From positions 98,250,948-98,314,947 of the forward strand of contig CM024755.1 of the NCBI GenBank assembly GCA_014218235.1: a stretch of 64,000 bases of DNA, written 5' to 3'. Both the position numbers and the translations under genes were made by a program. The notes beneath the pieces were generated by a model. That model saw nothing but the letters and a program-made list of their open reading frames with translations. It was not told the origin of the DNA and searched no databases. The stretch comes from Colocasia esculenta. Taxonomy: Eukaryota; Streptophyta; Magnoliopsida; Alismatales; Araceae. Positions 11,037-23,570 of the stretch are shown here, piece after piece (within the stretch, counting starts at the first letter, position 1; every line of letters begins with the position of its first letter).

Positions 11037-12849
11037 TGTAACGACCCAGAATCCGCATTACCAGTAACAACCAGTAACCCGAATTCTGACCCGCTAACCC
11101 ACGAGACAAGCTCGGAAGGGTAGGAAGTGAAAGTCCGAGGAGACTATATGTAAGAAGATACACACCATGCAAAGCTGTAAAATTCACTATATGAACATAT
11201 CATATACAACTCAGAGTCTGAGCAAAGTACAGAGTACAGAAGTACAAAAAAAGTACTACTCACTGCAGCTAAGGAGCACCAACACCGGAGTGGCTAGACT
11301 CGCCTGGAACGGGAGTCGACGAAGACCCACCTGAAAGGGAGGGGAGTGAGTCTCAAGAAAAGAGACCCAGTAGGGAAAAGTAACCCCACCGGCAACAGAA
11401 CTAAAGTGCGGAAAGTAAAACTGAAAGTAAGTACACGTCGCACCACAACACAAAACTGTAAACCTCGCGGCTCAGTAACACACACTCACACACACACAGT
11501 AGGACTCAGCTAGGGTCTGTGGCTCGGCGTCCCGTCACCACAGAGGCTCTCAACCCCAGCCACGTGTGCACACTACAGACGCTCTCTCTCACGTCTGGTC
11601 CACGACCGGTTTTTCCCCTACGCTTGACCCTAGCGGTAGAGAAGGGGCTCCACGGAGACCGGCTCAAAACCACCACAAGGAGTACGCACAGGATAGAGTC
11701 GCACTCGACGTCCTGGCTCACTAGAGGAGGATAACCACACGCTAGTCGTCTAGACGGAGTCGCACCCACGCCTAGGTAACACAACAAAACGGGTACACGG
11801 TAATGCAACGCGCGTACAACAGACGGAACACGCTCAACGTCTGAAACCCCGTACAGTAAGTAAAACCTCGTGCCACAATCAACTACTCAAATGCACAGGC
11901 GGAGTCACACTCTAAGCCTGGCCCACATGTGCTATTAGGGCGGACATCACATGCCAATCGCCTCTAAACACACAACTCAAGTCTGCTGGGACACAGGAGA
12001 TTAATGGCCACATCGATTGCCGCCAATAAGAGGTAAACGGCACCCCTCATGTCGTTAACAGTAACTAAACGGAATTCGACCTTGTCGTTTAAATCACCCC
12101 TGAAGATCTCAACGTCAACAGATGTGGACGTTAAGGTCTTCAGTCCCCTAAACTCAGAACTGAACCGAATCAGTTCAAATGGGCAGAAAAACTCAACATA
12201 ATTCTGACTGATGGAGGGAAACACTTCCTCTCATCAATCCACACTACCAGAACATCATAATTAAACATTCTAACACCTAGATTGTCCAATTCACCCTCAA
12301 TTCCGGCATGATACAACCCAAACCCTAAACCATGATTTGCACACCAATTCACTTAATTTGGCATGCTGGTTTGCTGGGGAAGGTTATAGGGGTTAAGTCC
12401 CTACCTCAGAAAGATTAAACAATCCCCAAACAGCCACTACTCGCGCCGGATTCCCTCGAAGACTCCGCGCGAATCGCACCAAAACCACGCGTTTCCCGCC
12501 CGATCAAGCAACGCCACACGATCCAGGGCCTTCCCACGAGCTCAAATCACCCAACAGAAGCTGTGGAAAACAAAGAAAAGCAAAGGTGGAAGAAAGGAGA
12601 GGAAAAGAGAAGAAGGAACTCTGCTCTCGGGCTGCCCTATTTTAACAGGCCCGACCAATCGACGTCAACATCTCTGGTCGCCTATTGAACCGCCTACAGA
12701 ATGACGTCCAGATCCCCTGTCTCTGAGTTCAACATCAAACGTCCACATCGCTGGACGCTGACTCTGACTCAACGGCAAGCCCTGGACGTCAACCACACAG
12801 GACCTCTAACAGACCCAATAAGGATCCACTAAAGACCCGAGACCTTACA
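11037..12849 (-). repeat. Element A LTR, right (5' LTR in element orientation)
   Basis: 1813 bp, the partner of 4421-6235. The U3 start on the element strand is at 12849. The first ~200 bp of U3 carries repeated GACGTC/GACGTT sites and TGACG cores, the type of site bound by plant bZIP factors. A bZIP role is inference from the motif only. Confidence 0.95.
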
Positions 12850-13187
12850 TCACCCAAGATATAAGCACGTTTAAGACCAGTGAGGAGAGCTTCATACTCA
12901 GACATGTTATTAGTGGCAGAGAAGGTGAGTTGAAAAGCGATGGGGATGGTAATACTCTCCGGGGTGAGCAGCACGGCTCCAATGCCCCGTCCCTGAGAGT
13001 TGAGCGCACCATCAAAATGAAGGGACCAGAAGGGATCTTTGGAGATGATTGAGAGCTCTTCATCAAGAATCTCATCTTGGATGGAATCACTATGAGGTAG
13101 TGGAAGATGGGCAAGGTGCTCGACAATGGCATATCCTTTGATGACCTTTTGGACCACAAAAGAGATGTCGAATTGGGAGAGGAAGCT
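12850..13187 (-). pseudogene. Tat RNase H, proximal half
   Basis: The segment contains VQKVIKGYAIVEHLAHLP, then WSLHFDGALNSQG (first catalytic Asp) and NNMSEYEALLTGL (the conserved Glu), and ends where element A begins. A TAG codon near 13188 separates it from the RT frame, probably CAG to TAG. The distal half resumes at 4420 on the other side of element A. Confidence 0.85.
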
Positions 13188-14888
13188 CTACCAGTGTGCG
13201 AGCCGATCAGAGATGATAGGTTTTTCTAGGAGGTACCTGAGTGGATCCATCCTCGAGATCAGCTTGACCTCGTAGGCAAGAAAGTAGTGCTTGAGTTTTT
13301 GAACTACCCATACGAGCGCGGCACAAGTTTTGTCCACGATGGTGTACTTGGATTCTATGGTGTTGAAGAGTCTAGAAAGATAGTACGCTACCCTTTCTTT
13401 TCCAGATTCATTGTGTTGTGCAAGGACATCACCTAGGGAGTCCTCAATGATTGAGAGATATAGGATTAGTGGTTTCCCGGGTACAAGAGGTTGCAAAACT
13501 GGGGGATTCATGAGATACCTCTTTAAATCATCAAAGGCTTCTCGGAATTTGTCATTCCATTCGAACTTTGCCTCTCCTTTCAAGAGATCATAGAATGGGC
13601 AGCATCTTTGTGAATGTTGCAATATGAATCTTCTAATGAATTGCTGACACCCAATCAAACCTCTTAGTTGTGAAATATTCTTTGGAGGCGGCATCTTTGC
13701 AATAGCCCTGGCCTTGTTCAGATCGATCTCAATTCCCCGCTTACTAACTATGAAGCCTAGCAACTTCCCTGATGATACCCCAAACACACATTTCTTTGGA
13801 TTCATCCTCAGTTGATACTCCCTCGACCTTTGCAACACCTTGGTGAGGATCTCGGGGTGTTCTCTCCTGGTTCTTGACTTCACCAAAATGTCATCCACGT
13901 ACACTTCTACATAGACGTGCATCATGTCGTGGAAGATAGCCATCATCGCCCTTTGATAGGTAGCCCCAGCATTCTTTAGCCCAAACAGCATGACTACATA
14001 ATAGTATGTACCCCAGGGCGTGGTGAAGGAGGTTTTCTCTTGATCTTCAGGAGCTAGACGGATTTGGTTATAGCTTGAATACCCATCCATGAATGAGAGG
14101 TTCTCAAACCTAGCAGTGTTATCAATCAATACATCAATGTGAGGAAGCAGGAAGTCATCCTTTGGACATGCCTTATTGAGGTCCCGTAAATCAATACAAA
14201 TTCTCACCTTTTCGTCCTTCTTCATGACCTGGGCTATATTTGCAACCCAGTTCGGATAAAGCACTACCCTGATGAATCTAGCTTTGTGGAGTTTGTCCAC
14301 CTCATCTTTCATCTTCAGAGCCATAAGTGGGTGGAACCTTCTGAGTTTTTGCTTTATGGCCTTTGCCCCTTCTTTCAACACAAGTCGGTGCTCTACTAAT
14401 GAGGGGTCTAGACCGGACATGTCCTCATATGACCAGGCAAATGTGTCTTTATATTCCCTCAGAATTTGCACCAGTTCCTCTTCTTTATCAGGAGGGAGGT
14501 TCACTGAAATCATCACAATTCTGGGATCTTCTTCTGTTCCAAGGTTGACTTCCTTAGTAGGTTCATCCACTGCCATTGTAGGCTCATCCACTGCCATTGT
14601 AGGCTCATCAAATCTTCTTACACCACTAGCGTACATCTCGACAGTGTCATCTACTTCGCCGTCCTCTTCATCGATTGGGTCCTCATCATTCATGATCTCG
14701 TAGATTCCAAACCCGTCGTCTACAAACACCCTATCTTGCTCGATTTCTTCTTCTAACACCAACGCCTTTTTTGTGAACTCCTCTATTAGCAATAGTGCTT
14801 GACATCGCCGCACTAACTCTTGAAGATATCTTCGGGGAATAGTCTTGCTCCGTTGCTTCCTAGGGTGATGTTTGGGCTTGGTGGGCAT
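13188..14888 (-). pseudogene. Tat reverse transcriptase and connection domain, 566 codons open
   Basis: This is the longest intact piece of the Tat polyprotein. It begins with a basic, then acidic, linker that carries a 7-residue duplication (DEPTMAV twice, then DEPT). The RT body follows: EYKDTFAWSYEDMSGLDP, RICIDLRDLNKACPKDDF, NLSFMDGYSSYNQI, LFGLKNAGATYQRAM and VYVEVYVDDILVKS, the last containing the catalytic YVDD. The region after it (FEWNDKFREAFDDLK, DSLGDVLAQ) is the thumb and connection leading into RNase H. The ATG at 14888 is only the first in the open stretch. In the living element this was part of one polyprotein. Confidence 0.9.
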
Positions 14889-15799
14889 TGGGTTGACCTA
14901 ACTCTCTACCCTGGACTTGCCTAATCTATGACTAGACTCTCCTATCCTAGATGACTCTACTGGACTAGATGACTCTACAGGAGCAGCGGAGGACATGGGG
15001 TCCTCGAAGAGATGGCTCCTAATGAAGGAGCAGAAGGGGAAGCCCCAGTAGAGGGGTGCCCCTGATCAGGAGGGTGAAGGAGGTATGCTGGCTCCTCGAC
15101 CTCAATGTGCATTTGAAAATCGGTGTTTTTTGAGATCAGTGGTGAGCATGCAACACGAGAGATTGACCTCGTGGTCGCTTGGATCAGATTGTAGAGCAGC
15201 GAGGACTGAAGGTGGGAGGTCAGGAGTGAGGATGCTATGCACAACTGTCAGGAGTTGTGAAGACAATTGGATGACTAAAGGAGAGGATGAAGGAACAAGA
15301 CTTGGAAGGAGGGAGCACAGGAGTGATGGGTGGATGACCAGACATGTGCCCCTCCACAGCTCGTCCACTGTCTTCCCTTCTTCGTAGGGAATGTCTGGCT
15401 CTCCCACGTCTGTGGTCTCACTCATCAACTGCCTCTTGGATGTGATGGATGCGGGAGACTCTAGCAGTTCAGCTGCAGCTGGTGGCCATGTTCTTTCTTC
15501 TTCCCAGAACAGACAGCTGAAGGCTATGGTGATGTCTTCCATGTCGAACTAGTGGTACCATTATGCCTCCGGTCTCCTATCTTCCTTCTCTTTTTTGGGC
15601 AGAGTGTTTCCAGTGCTTTGTACGTGAGCATAGGGGCCATGTGTCTAGAGAAATTTCTGCCATGTACATCATGTTGTGAAAGCTCTGCTTCGACCACCAC
15701 AATATTATACCCAGGTTGAGTTGGGCCCCTGGTAAAATGACACCACAGTGTCCATGTGAGTGGTTCGCGGTTGGCCTTGAGAGTGGACATGCTAGACGA
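14889..15799 (-). pseudogene. Tat pol linker between protease/G-patch and RT, decayed
   Basis: Two open segments (15542-15102 and 15847-15524, minus strand) cover most of it and contain VGEPDIPYEEGKTVDELWRG and SHLVxxSHLG-like remnants near 14950, with stops between. I recognise no enzyme. Tat-lineage polyproteins usually carry a long variable linker here, and position is the only ground for the call. Composition is Ser-, Pro- and Leu-rich. Confidence 0.5.
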
Positions 15800-16490
15800 C
15801 CACGGCTTGGACTTCTCCCTGTAACCAAGTCCCCATTGGCTCTTCATTACAAATTTTGGGATAGGATTGGTAATGCCCTATAGTTCTACCCCTAGGCCTT
15901 TTCCTTCTTCATAGCCCAGTTTCATCATGATCTGCCACCCTTTAGTGTTTAGTGGCTCCTTCCTCTTGACTGCGTTGACTTGTGCAGGATTGGCCTCTTG
16001 TTTGGAGTGGAATGAGTAGGCCCAAGGGTAGTTAATGTCCAGTACTGAGACAACGGGCTTGTTGGCGGGCCATATAGCTGGAAGAAGAGTATCATTGATG
16101 GCGTCGACCGTATGAGCAGTGGCTATGCTTTTGACTTTGATAACTCGTCCTTGGAAAGGAAACTTGAGACATTGGTGTATAGTGGACGGGACGGCTCCTA
16201 GTGCCTCTAACCATGGACGCCCCAGGATAGCCTTGAACATGGGGTCAATATCAAGTACATAGAAGTCGACAGTGACGGCTAACGACCCCAGTTCAGCTTG
16301 TACAGTGACCATGCCATGGCAAGATCTTCGAGAGTTGTCATAAGCGGCTATGGTGGTTGGCGTTGGTCTTAGCATCCCTTCTGACACATCACATGCCCTC
16401 AGAGTGCTCAATGGACAGACATTTATGGACGCCCCCGTATCGACCAGTGCTGCCCCCACTGCTACATGGTTGATGACTAGGGTGACATAA
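15800..16490 (-). pseudogene. Tat protease followed by a G-patch
   Basis: The protease frame enters from element B's left border. It shows VGAALVDTGASINVCPLSTL, the DTGA active site of retropepsins, and FKAILGRPWLEALGAVPS, the conserved ILGRPW flap-side motif. Downstream is WQIMMKLGYEEGKGLGVEL, a stop (TAG, probably CAG originally), then GITNPIPKF and WGLGYREK. This is the Gly-rich G-patch pattern known after the protease of Tat elements and of betaretroviruses, thought to bind RNA. About 40 residues expected between gag and this point are missing at the element B junction. Confidence 0.8.
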
Positions 16491-18728
16491 TGTGGTGGAA
16501 CACCTCGACCAAGCCCGTTAAACCGATAACGTACTTGATCCGAGTCCGCCTCCCGCGAACAGGCCGAAGCCTCGTAAGGGATACCAAACCACAGTCTGTG
16601 TAAACATAAAGGAACACACCATTTCATATATATATTTCACAAGTTTACATAACCATATTTCCACAAAACTGAAAGAAAGTACAAGAGCCTGGGGCATACC
16701 CCAAGGTACAACAGAAGAAAATAAACAACTAACTACACTGCTGCTACTACACTGCACTACTGAGACTACACTGCTGGAGGTACTGACCCTGCACCGCTAC
16801 GACGCGGCTCTGAACTGGACGATGGTCGAGAAACGACCTCCTTGCTCTCACCTGTAGGGGTAGGGGTGAGCCTCGCGACTCACTGGATCAGTAGGGAACT
16901 CCCCCAAAACCGAGCAAACCAAAAACACAGGTACAAAAGCAGTAAACAGTACCAACAATTTATAAAACAGCTAAGCAGGTTATGAAAGCTGTAAAAGTAC
17001 TCACCGTCTGCCGACTACGAAAAACAACTGTAATAATTAAACGGCAAACCAGTACAAGTGTACGAGCTAAATTAGAGACAACCAAACACGAGCCACGTGA
17101 ACTGGTTCGTGACACCAGAGACTGACTCGAACAAGCTAACACAGGTCTACCTCTCAGTCTCGCAGCCACGAACGAAAGGTCCAACTGCCGCTCTACGTGA
17201 AAAGGTCAAGTAACTGTGGAGACTAACTAAACACCACCACCTGCGGACCACACGGTCGCAGGCCCATGCCTGGCACCTCTAGAGACCCTGGCCTGGGCTC
17301 TCTAGAGTGAGGCACTGGAAAAGGACTAGCTGGGGACCAGTGTCAACTACTGGTGTCCATACCCCCAACTACGAGTGCGCTACAAGTGACTAAAAGACAA
17401 GTACGACAGTCACTGTCCCACTGTCGTCTTTCCCTCAGCCAGACGTACAACTCAAACACATGAGTGATGGTGTCCAGGTCAGACGACACAGACCTCGACG
17501 GTACAACACAAGTACCGGGAAAAAGCCCCGAGCTAACAGCCTGGCTCACAGAGAACCTGGGGCACCCAACTGGAGAGGTAACCACGGTAGGCGTCGTACT
17601 ACTTGCCACGTACACAAAACCACGTGCACGTCACACAAACCACGTGATGACTCACGTAAACCGCGTGCACTAGTAGTCCACTACACCTGAACACCACGTA
17701 AACACATAAAGAACTAGCCAACTGTGTACCCAGTACGCTAGTCTCAGAAACCACGAGTACTAGGTGCACCACAATTATCGTTGCACCGCTCGATAACATT
17801 AAATATCTGATATAACAATATTTTCATAAAAACATGCTGGCGGCAACATCGACTGCCGTCAATGGGATGTAAACGGCAAGATATCTGGCCGTTAATCTCC
17901 CAGCTGAAGAACCTGGCGTCAATCGATGTTGACGCCAAGATCTTCGGCCATCAACTTCACAGAAACCCTGGGCTGATACCTCAGGTATTCCCAACCCTAA
18001 ATTTAACAGAAAAACATGAGGAATCACTTCCTCAAACAAGCATGAATCCTAATTAACCCGAAACAACAGGTTTCCTTTGTTAAATTGATCAAACCACCCA
18101 TCAACCCTTCATGAAGTACCATTACCCAAAAACATAATTAACAAGCGAATTCATGCTTTCCAAACGCACTATCACAACCTATAGGGACTAAAGGGATCAT
18201 TCCCTACCTCAATACACACTTAAACCTCCTAAATTCTCCCGATCCACACCAAACCCTCCGCGAGCTCCTACGGCAATTACACCACGCTCCGGCGTTTCCT
18301 TGGCCGATTCGTCACCGTCTCGCGTTCCACGATCCTCCAATTAACCTTATACAACTGTTGGAAGTAGTGGGGAAGCAAGGGGCATGAAAACAGGGCAAGG
18401 GAGAGGGAGAATGAGCTGAGGAAACTGTCCTCGGGCAGACCTATATTCTGCAGGTCACATAGGTTGGCGTCAACCCTAATGCCGTTCAGGGAACCGTCAC
18501 AGTAGACGTCCACAAAGCCTGCCGTTAAGTTCATAAGGTTGGCGTCACCTTCGATGGACGCCAAACCAGTCAACTCCTAATCAACTGCAGCAGGTTCTAT
18601 CTTGTTTTAGGACCAAACCTGCACCATACCTGTGCACACCACACGTCCAAACCACACTGGCCTCACAATGGCCATCACAACCATCACACACATGATTCAT
18701 AAGGATCCGAAAAGCACGCGACGTTACA
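16491..18728 (-). repeat. Element B LTR, left, complete (3' LTR in element orientation)
   Basis: 2238 bp, starting TGTGGTGGAACACC and ending GACGTTACA. It aligns to 23589-25668 with few differences. The last ~157 bp (18572-18728) has no partner because the other copy is truncated. It contains the G-box cluster and the GGCGTCAA/TTGACGCC dyads at 17840-17950. Confidence 0.9.
17600..17705. promoter_or_regulatory. Cluster of ACGT-core (G-box-like) motifs in element B LTR
   Basis: About 100 bp contains CCACGTAC, CCACGTGCACGTC, CCACGTGA, TCACGTAA, GCGTGC and CCACGTAA. The perfect palindrome CACGTG occurs twice. The matching stretch in the other LTR (24700-24815) keeps the set and adds further ACGTG copies. 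Plant bZIP and bHLH factors bind CACGTG, and ABRE elements have this core. A role in stress-responsive LTR transcription is inference. Confidence 0.5.
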
Positions 18729-18741
18729 TTACTATCATCTA
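18729..18741 (-). other. Element B probable polypurine tract, weak
   Basis: Next to the LTR end the plus strand reads TTACTATCATCT. On the element strand this is a mostly purine stretch, much weaker than in A, E or H. The following AAAAGAAAATTTTAACCTCG resembles the conserved context seen after the tracts of A and E, so the place is right even if the tract has decayed. Confidence 0.45.
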
Positions 18742-18844
18742 AAAAGAAAATTTTAACCTCGAAATTCATAACACAACTCAAACATAAACATCTTAAATAT
18801 ACACATTTTTACAAGTACTATCATCTAAAAAGAAATACAAAACC

Positions 18845-19991
18845 TTATTCAAACAGATAGGGATACCCTTTAGCCATCTCCTCGGCTAACTCTCAGGTAT
18901 TCACCACCCAACCTATTTTCCCATCTTACTTTAACTAGCTCAATTTCTTTATTTCTCAGCTTCTTTATTTTTCGATCCGTGATTTGCACCAGATACTCTG
19001 GCATGGTCATATCCGGCCTTAGGTCACCACCTTGATAACTGATTATTTGAACTGGATCTTCAATACACTTTCTTAACATAGAAACATGAAATATATCATG
19101 GACATCCGCAAAGTCTACTGGCAAATCCAGTCTATAAGCTGTTTCCCCAATTCTCTCAATCACCTGGAAAGGTCCCACATACCTTGGGCTTAATTTTCCA
19201 GTCTTACCAAATATCATAATACCTTTACTCGGGGAAACTCTCAAGAAAACAAAATCTCCCACTTCAAACTGAAGTGGTCTCCTCCGATTATCTGCATAAC
19301 TCTTTTGCCTACTTTGAGCTGCTTGCAATTTTTTCTTAATAAGCTTCACTACTTCTGTGGTTTGCTGAATCAATTCAGGACCCACTAATTGCCTTTCTCC
19401 CACTTCATGCCAGTTCAATGGGGTTCTACATGGCCTTCCATATAAAGCTTCATACGGTGCCATCCCAAGACTGGTATGATAACTATTATTATAGGCAAAC
19501 TCAACCATTCCCAAATGATGCTCCCAGTTACCTCCCCAAACTAAACAACAAGCCCGCAACATATCTTCAATTGTCTGGATAGTCCTCTCTGTCTGACCAT
19601 CTGTCTGGGGATGATAAGCGGAGCTATATCTCAGCTCAGTACCAATTACTTTCTGCAGACTTCTCCAAAAACCAGAAGTAAATCTTGGATCTCTGTCAGA
19701 CACAATAGTCTTCGGAATACCATGCAATGGAACAATTCTTTCAACATAAACTTTTGCTAATTTATCCACTGTCCAAGACATACTTACTGCCACTAATCTG
19801 CATACCTTAGTTAATCTGTCAACAAATACCCATATTCCATTATGTTCGGAACCCGATCTTGGTAAACCTGCCACAAAGTCCATGGCAATATCATCCCATT
19901 TCCACTGTGGAATGGGCAACAGTTGCAATAAACCTCCAGGCTTCTGATGTTCTGCTTTAATTTGTTGACAGATAGCACATCTTGCAACAAA
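18845..19991 (-). pseudogene. Element B integrase core and chromodomain
   Basis: After the in-frame TAA at 19994-19992 the frame continues FVARCAICQQIKAEH, MDFVAGLPR, IVSDRDPRF and DGQTERT, so zinc-binding Cys residues and all three catalytic acidic residues are present. It proceeds through AYHPQTDGQ, RRRPLQFEVGDFVFLRVSP and FHVSMLRKCIEDPVQI to the chromodomain-type end IKKLRNKEIELVKVRWE. A small indel near 18880 shifts the last residues. In the alternative frame ELAEEMAKGYPYLFE is readable up to a stop at 18845-18847, which was probably the original end. Confidence 0.85.
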
Positions 19992-21340
19992 TTATGCTAT
20001 TTCCTTTTTCATATGAGGCCACCAGAAATGCTTTCTCAAATCGTGGTACATTTTAGTACTACCCGGATGGATAGTGTACCTAGATTTATGAGCCTCTTCC
20101 AACACTCGCTGCTTTACTTCTCTTTTTGCTGGAACAAACAACCTGCCTCTGAGCCTAACTACACAATTATCATCAATGGTAACTCCTTCCATTTTTACAA
20201 TTTCAGCTAAACTTACATCTGCCCTCTGAGCCTCAACAATCTGCCAATACAAGGACGGCTCTATAGCACTAGCAGCTAGTACTGCCCGTCCCTGACTACT
20301 GGGCACATACAAGGAGTTCTCCACTATCTCTTCATACAGCTTCCATTCTTTGATCATCATCAGATTTATATATGCCTTTCTACTCAAGGCATTTGCTACA
20401 ACATTGGCCTTACCTGGATGGTAAGCCAAACTAAAATCATAATCCTTTAAATATTCAATCCATCTGCGCTGACGAAGATTTAAATCCTTCTGCGAGAAGA
20501 TATACTTCAAGCTTTTATGATCTGTAAAGATCTCAAATCTCTCGCCATACAGATAATGCCTCCACATTTTCAAAGCAAACACAACTGCTGCCAATTCCAA
20601 ATCATGAGTGGGGTAATTCTCCTCTGCCGGCTTCAATTGCTTGGACGCATAAGCTATCACTTTGCCATGCTGCATAAGCACTGCACCAAGTCCTCTCCTT
20701 GAAGCATCTGCATATACCACAAAACCACCACTTCCTGCCGGTAATGTCAATATGGGTGCTGTTGTAAGCCTCTTCTTCAATTCCATAAAACTTTTCTGAC
20801 ATTCACCGGACCACACAAATGGCACACCTTTTCTGGTCAACTTGGTCATAGGTGCCGCAATCTTAGAAAAATCTTGTATAAAGCGCCTATAATAACCTGC
20901 CAATCCCAGAAAACTTCTAATCTCAGTAATTGTCTTAGGCACTTCCCATTTCATCACTGCTTCCACTTTACTTGGGTCCACTGCTACTCCTTTAGCTGAG
21001 ATGACATGACCCAGAAACTGAATTTCTTTTAACCAAAATTCACACATATTGAATTTAGCAAACAACTGATTATCTCTTAACAACTGCAGGGTAAACCTCA
21101 AATGAGCTGCATGCTCCTCTTTAGATGCTGAATAAATCAGAATATCATCTATAAAGACCACAATGAATTGGTCTAAATACGGATGAAAAATTCTATTCAT
21201 CAGATCCATAAAACCTGCAGGAGCATTGGTCAGCCCAAATGGCATAACCACAAAATCATAGTGACCATATCTGGTTCTTAATGCTGTTTTATCTATATCC
21301 TCCTCTTTAATTCTCAACTGATGGTACCCGGACCTAAATC
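19992..21340 (-). pseudogene. Element B RT (rear part), RNase H and integrase N terminus
   Basis: From the frameshift near 21340 the frame reads TALRTRYGHYDFVVMPFGLTNAP and FIVVFIDDILIYS (catalytic box in FIDD form). RNase H follows with VYADAS, LELAAVVFALKMW, FTDHKSL and VVANALSRK. In the last motif the usual Asp of ADALS is replaced by Asn, so one catalytic acid of RNase H appears lost. The integrase zinc-binding His residues come next (HKSRYTIHPGSTKMYHDLRK), ending at TAA (19994-19992), where related proteins have Gln or Glu. Confidence 0.85.
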
Positions 21341-23449
21341 AAATTTAGAAAATACCTTTGCTGATTGCAACTGATCAAACAGATCATCTATTCTCAGTAA
21401 CAGGTACTTATTCTTAATGGTCACATCATTCAACTTTCTGTAATCAATACACATATGAAAACTTCCATCTTTCTTTTTCACAAACAATACCGGCGCTCCC
21501 CACGGGGAAAGACTTGGTCTAATAAACCCTTTCTGCAACAATTCTTCTAATTGCTTTTTCAATTCTTTAAGTTCTGCTGGTGCCATCCGATATGGAGCTT
21601 TAGAGATCGACATGGTACCTGGCAGCAACTCAATGGTAAAGTCCACCTCTCTATGTGGAGCTAAACCAGGCAAATCTTCAGGAAAAACATCAGCAAATTC
21701 CCTAACCACGGGAACTGCTTCAACTGACTGACTAGCTTCTACCAGACTTACCGAGGCTAAATAAGCCACACATCCAGCATTTATCAACTTTCTAGCTCTA
21801 ATTGCAGAAATTAGAAACTTAGAGGTATAAAAAGGCATACCTTGATATTCAAATATTGCACCATTAGGATGACAAAACCTGATCCTTTTCTTTCTGCAAT
21901 CTAACATTGCTCCATAAGTCTCAAGCCAATCCATACCCAAAATAATATCATAATCTGTCAACTGCAGGGCATATAACCGACCCGGCATCTGGTTTCCTTC
22001 AATCATAACAGGAGCTTCATCTATATAGCTCGAAGTGAGCAGGAACTCACCCGAGGGAACCTCCACTACTAACTCACAAGGCTTTTCCTCTAAAGGATGA
22101 GTCATGCAATCCAGAAATTCTTCGGAAATGAAAGAATGAGAGGCACCCGAATCAAATAAAACTCTTGCTGAATAATCATAAAGAGGTAAAGTACCTTCTA
22201 TCATATTCGATGCCTCCGCCTGGGCTCGGGTGATAGCCATAACCCGGCCTCTTCCTCGCTGCTGCGGTGCTCCTCTGCCACGACCTGCCTGTGGCTGCTG
22301 AAACTGCTGAGGCTGCTGCTGCTGCTGCACACCTCTTCCATACCCATACTCTCTCGGATAGGGGCAATTACGAATCAAATGCCCCGGCTGATTGCAATTA
22401 TAACATCTATACCCTGGTGGAATAATGGGCTGCCTGGCAGTGCTCTGCTGCGACTCTACCACCTCTGGCCTACCACGACCTTGCTGAAATTGCTGACGAC
22501 CTCCCCATCCTCTTCCTTTTCCTTTAAATGCTTGCTTTAATTTCTGGCCCCATTTACCAAAGCCTGATGAAGAAGGTCCTGCTGGTGCTTTACCCTTACT
22601 CGCACCCACTGACTGCTGCAGTAGCCGAAAACTACCTGAGCCTGACTCGCCCACCTGACGAGTCCGAATAGACCTCTCCAACGTAGCTGCCCTCTGAGCT
22701 GCTTCTTCCACTGTTTTACACATGAGAGGTACTATTGCATCCTGCAACTTTACTCTCAAACCTCTAATGAAATACTCAACCATCATATTATTATCTGATA
22801 CTACATAAGGCACATATCGGCTAAGTGCCATAAATCACATCTGGTACTCTAAAACTGAAGAGTTACCTTGCTGGAGTGTCCGAAACTGCTCTCTCTTCAC
22901 TTGCTGCACTTGAATCGGAAAGAATGTATCGTTAAATACATCAAGAAATTCCGACCAAGTGATAGCCTCTTCTGTCCTGCCTGCAAAGGTGGTCTGCATC
23001 TTCAATCGCCACCATTCTAATGCAAAACCCCTCAACTGATAGGCAGCTAGCACAACTTTATCTGCTGCCGGACATCTCATGGTCGCAAAGACTCTTTCAA
23101 TCTCATGGACCCAGTGTTCCGCTGTATCTGGATTCGGCCCTCCTGAGTAAGTAGGCAGCTGCAATCTCAGAAATTTCTCAACTTGCATCACTGGTTCTTC
23201 TGCTAATAACACTGGTGGTGGTGGTGGCACAGGTGCTACGAAAGACACCTCCACTCCTGGCGGTGGCGGAACTGGAACTATAGGTACAGTCTCTCCATCC
23301 CCAGGTGGCACTGCAACCGGTGGTACCGGCGCCTGCTGATCCATCCTCCTTTGGATATCAGTGAGGCTCTCCCAAATCCTCTCTATCATACACTGAGTAC
23401 TTTCCTCTGGATCATCTCCTCCACCACCCCAATCTCTTCTATCAGTCAT
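21314..23449 (-). pseudogene. Element B gag, protease and RT front part
   Basis: The start chosen is the ATG at 23449, about 120 bp from the primer site. The gag domain is seen as LPTYSGGPNPDTAEHWVHEI and FALEWWRLKMQTTF. An in-frame TGA lies at 22837-22835, probably CGA originally, after which the frame resumes MALSRYVPYVV. The zinc knuckle is CYNCNQPGHLIRNC, followed by a Gln/Gly/Arg stretch. The protease has VLFDSGASHSFISEEF and the RT begins KKKDGSFHMCIDYRKLN. The frame is lost at FDLGPGTIS near 21340, where one base is missing in the codon for the Arg of DLRSGY. gag and pol share one frame, as in related chromoviruses. Confidence 0.9.
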
Positions 23450-23570
23450 TTCAAATTTCTACATAAACAAAACAACACAACAAATTATCAGGAACCAGGG
23501 CCCCTACCAGCAGTGTACAAAGACCGAAATAAGGCTATGTATCTTTCTAGTTCCCTTATATTAACGCGGA

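Larger units (their letters stand above)
4421..12849 (-). mobile_element. Element A: chromodomain Ty3/gypsy retrotransposon (Tekay/Del-like), nested in Tat RNase H
   Basis: A full-length element of 8.43 kb on the minus strand. It has LTRs at both ends beginning TGTAA and ending TTACA, a tRNA-Met primer site next to the right LTR and a polypurine tract next to the left LTR. The LTRs differ at roughly 35-40 sites plus about ten small indels in 1.8 kb by eye, about 2%, so insertion is recent compared with Tat. gag-pol is spread over about ten reading-frame segments, so the copy is dead. The flanks do not show a 5-bp duplication (GATGC on the left, TCACC on the right). Clade is inferred from the chromodomain and primer type. 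Confidence 0.9.

Noticed and set aside
4680..11485. A 63-codon ORF conserved twice (4680-4871 and 11294-11485)
   Set aside because: Conservation reflects the two LTRs of element A. There is no domain and the ORF is on the strand that happens to be open.
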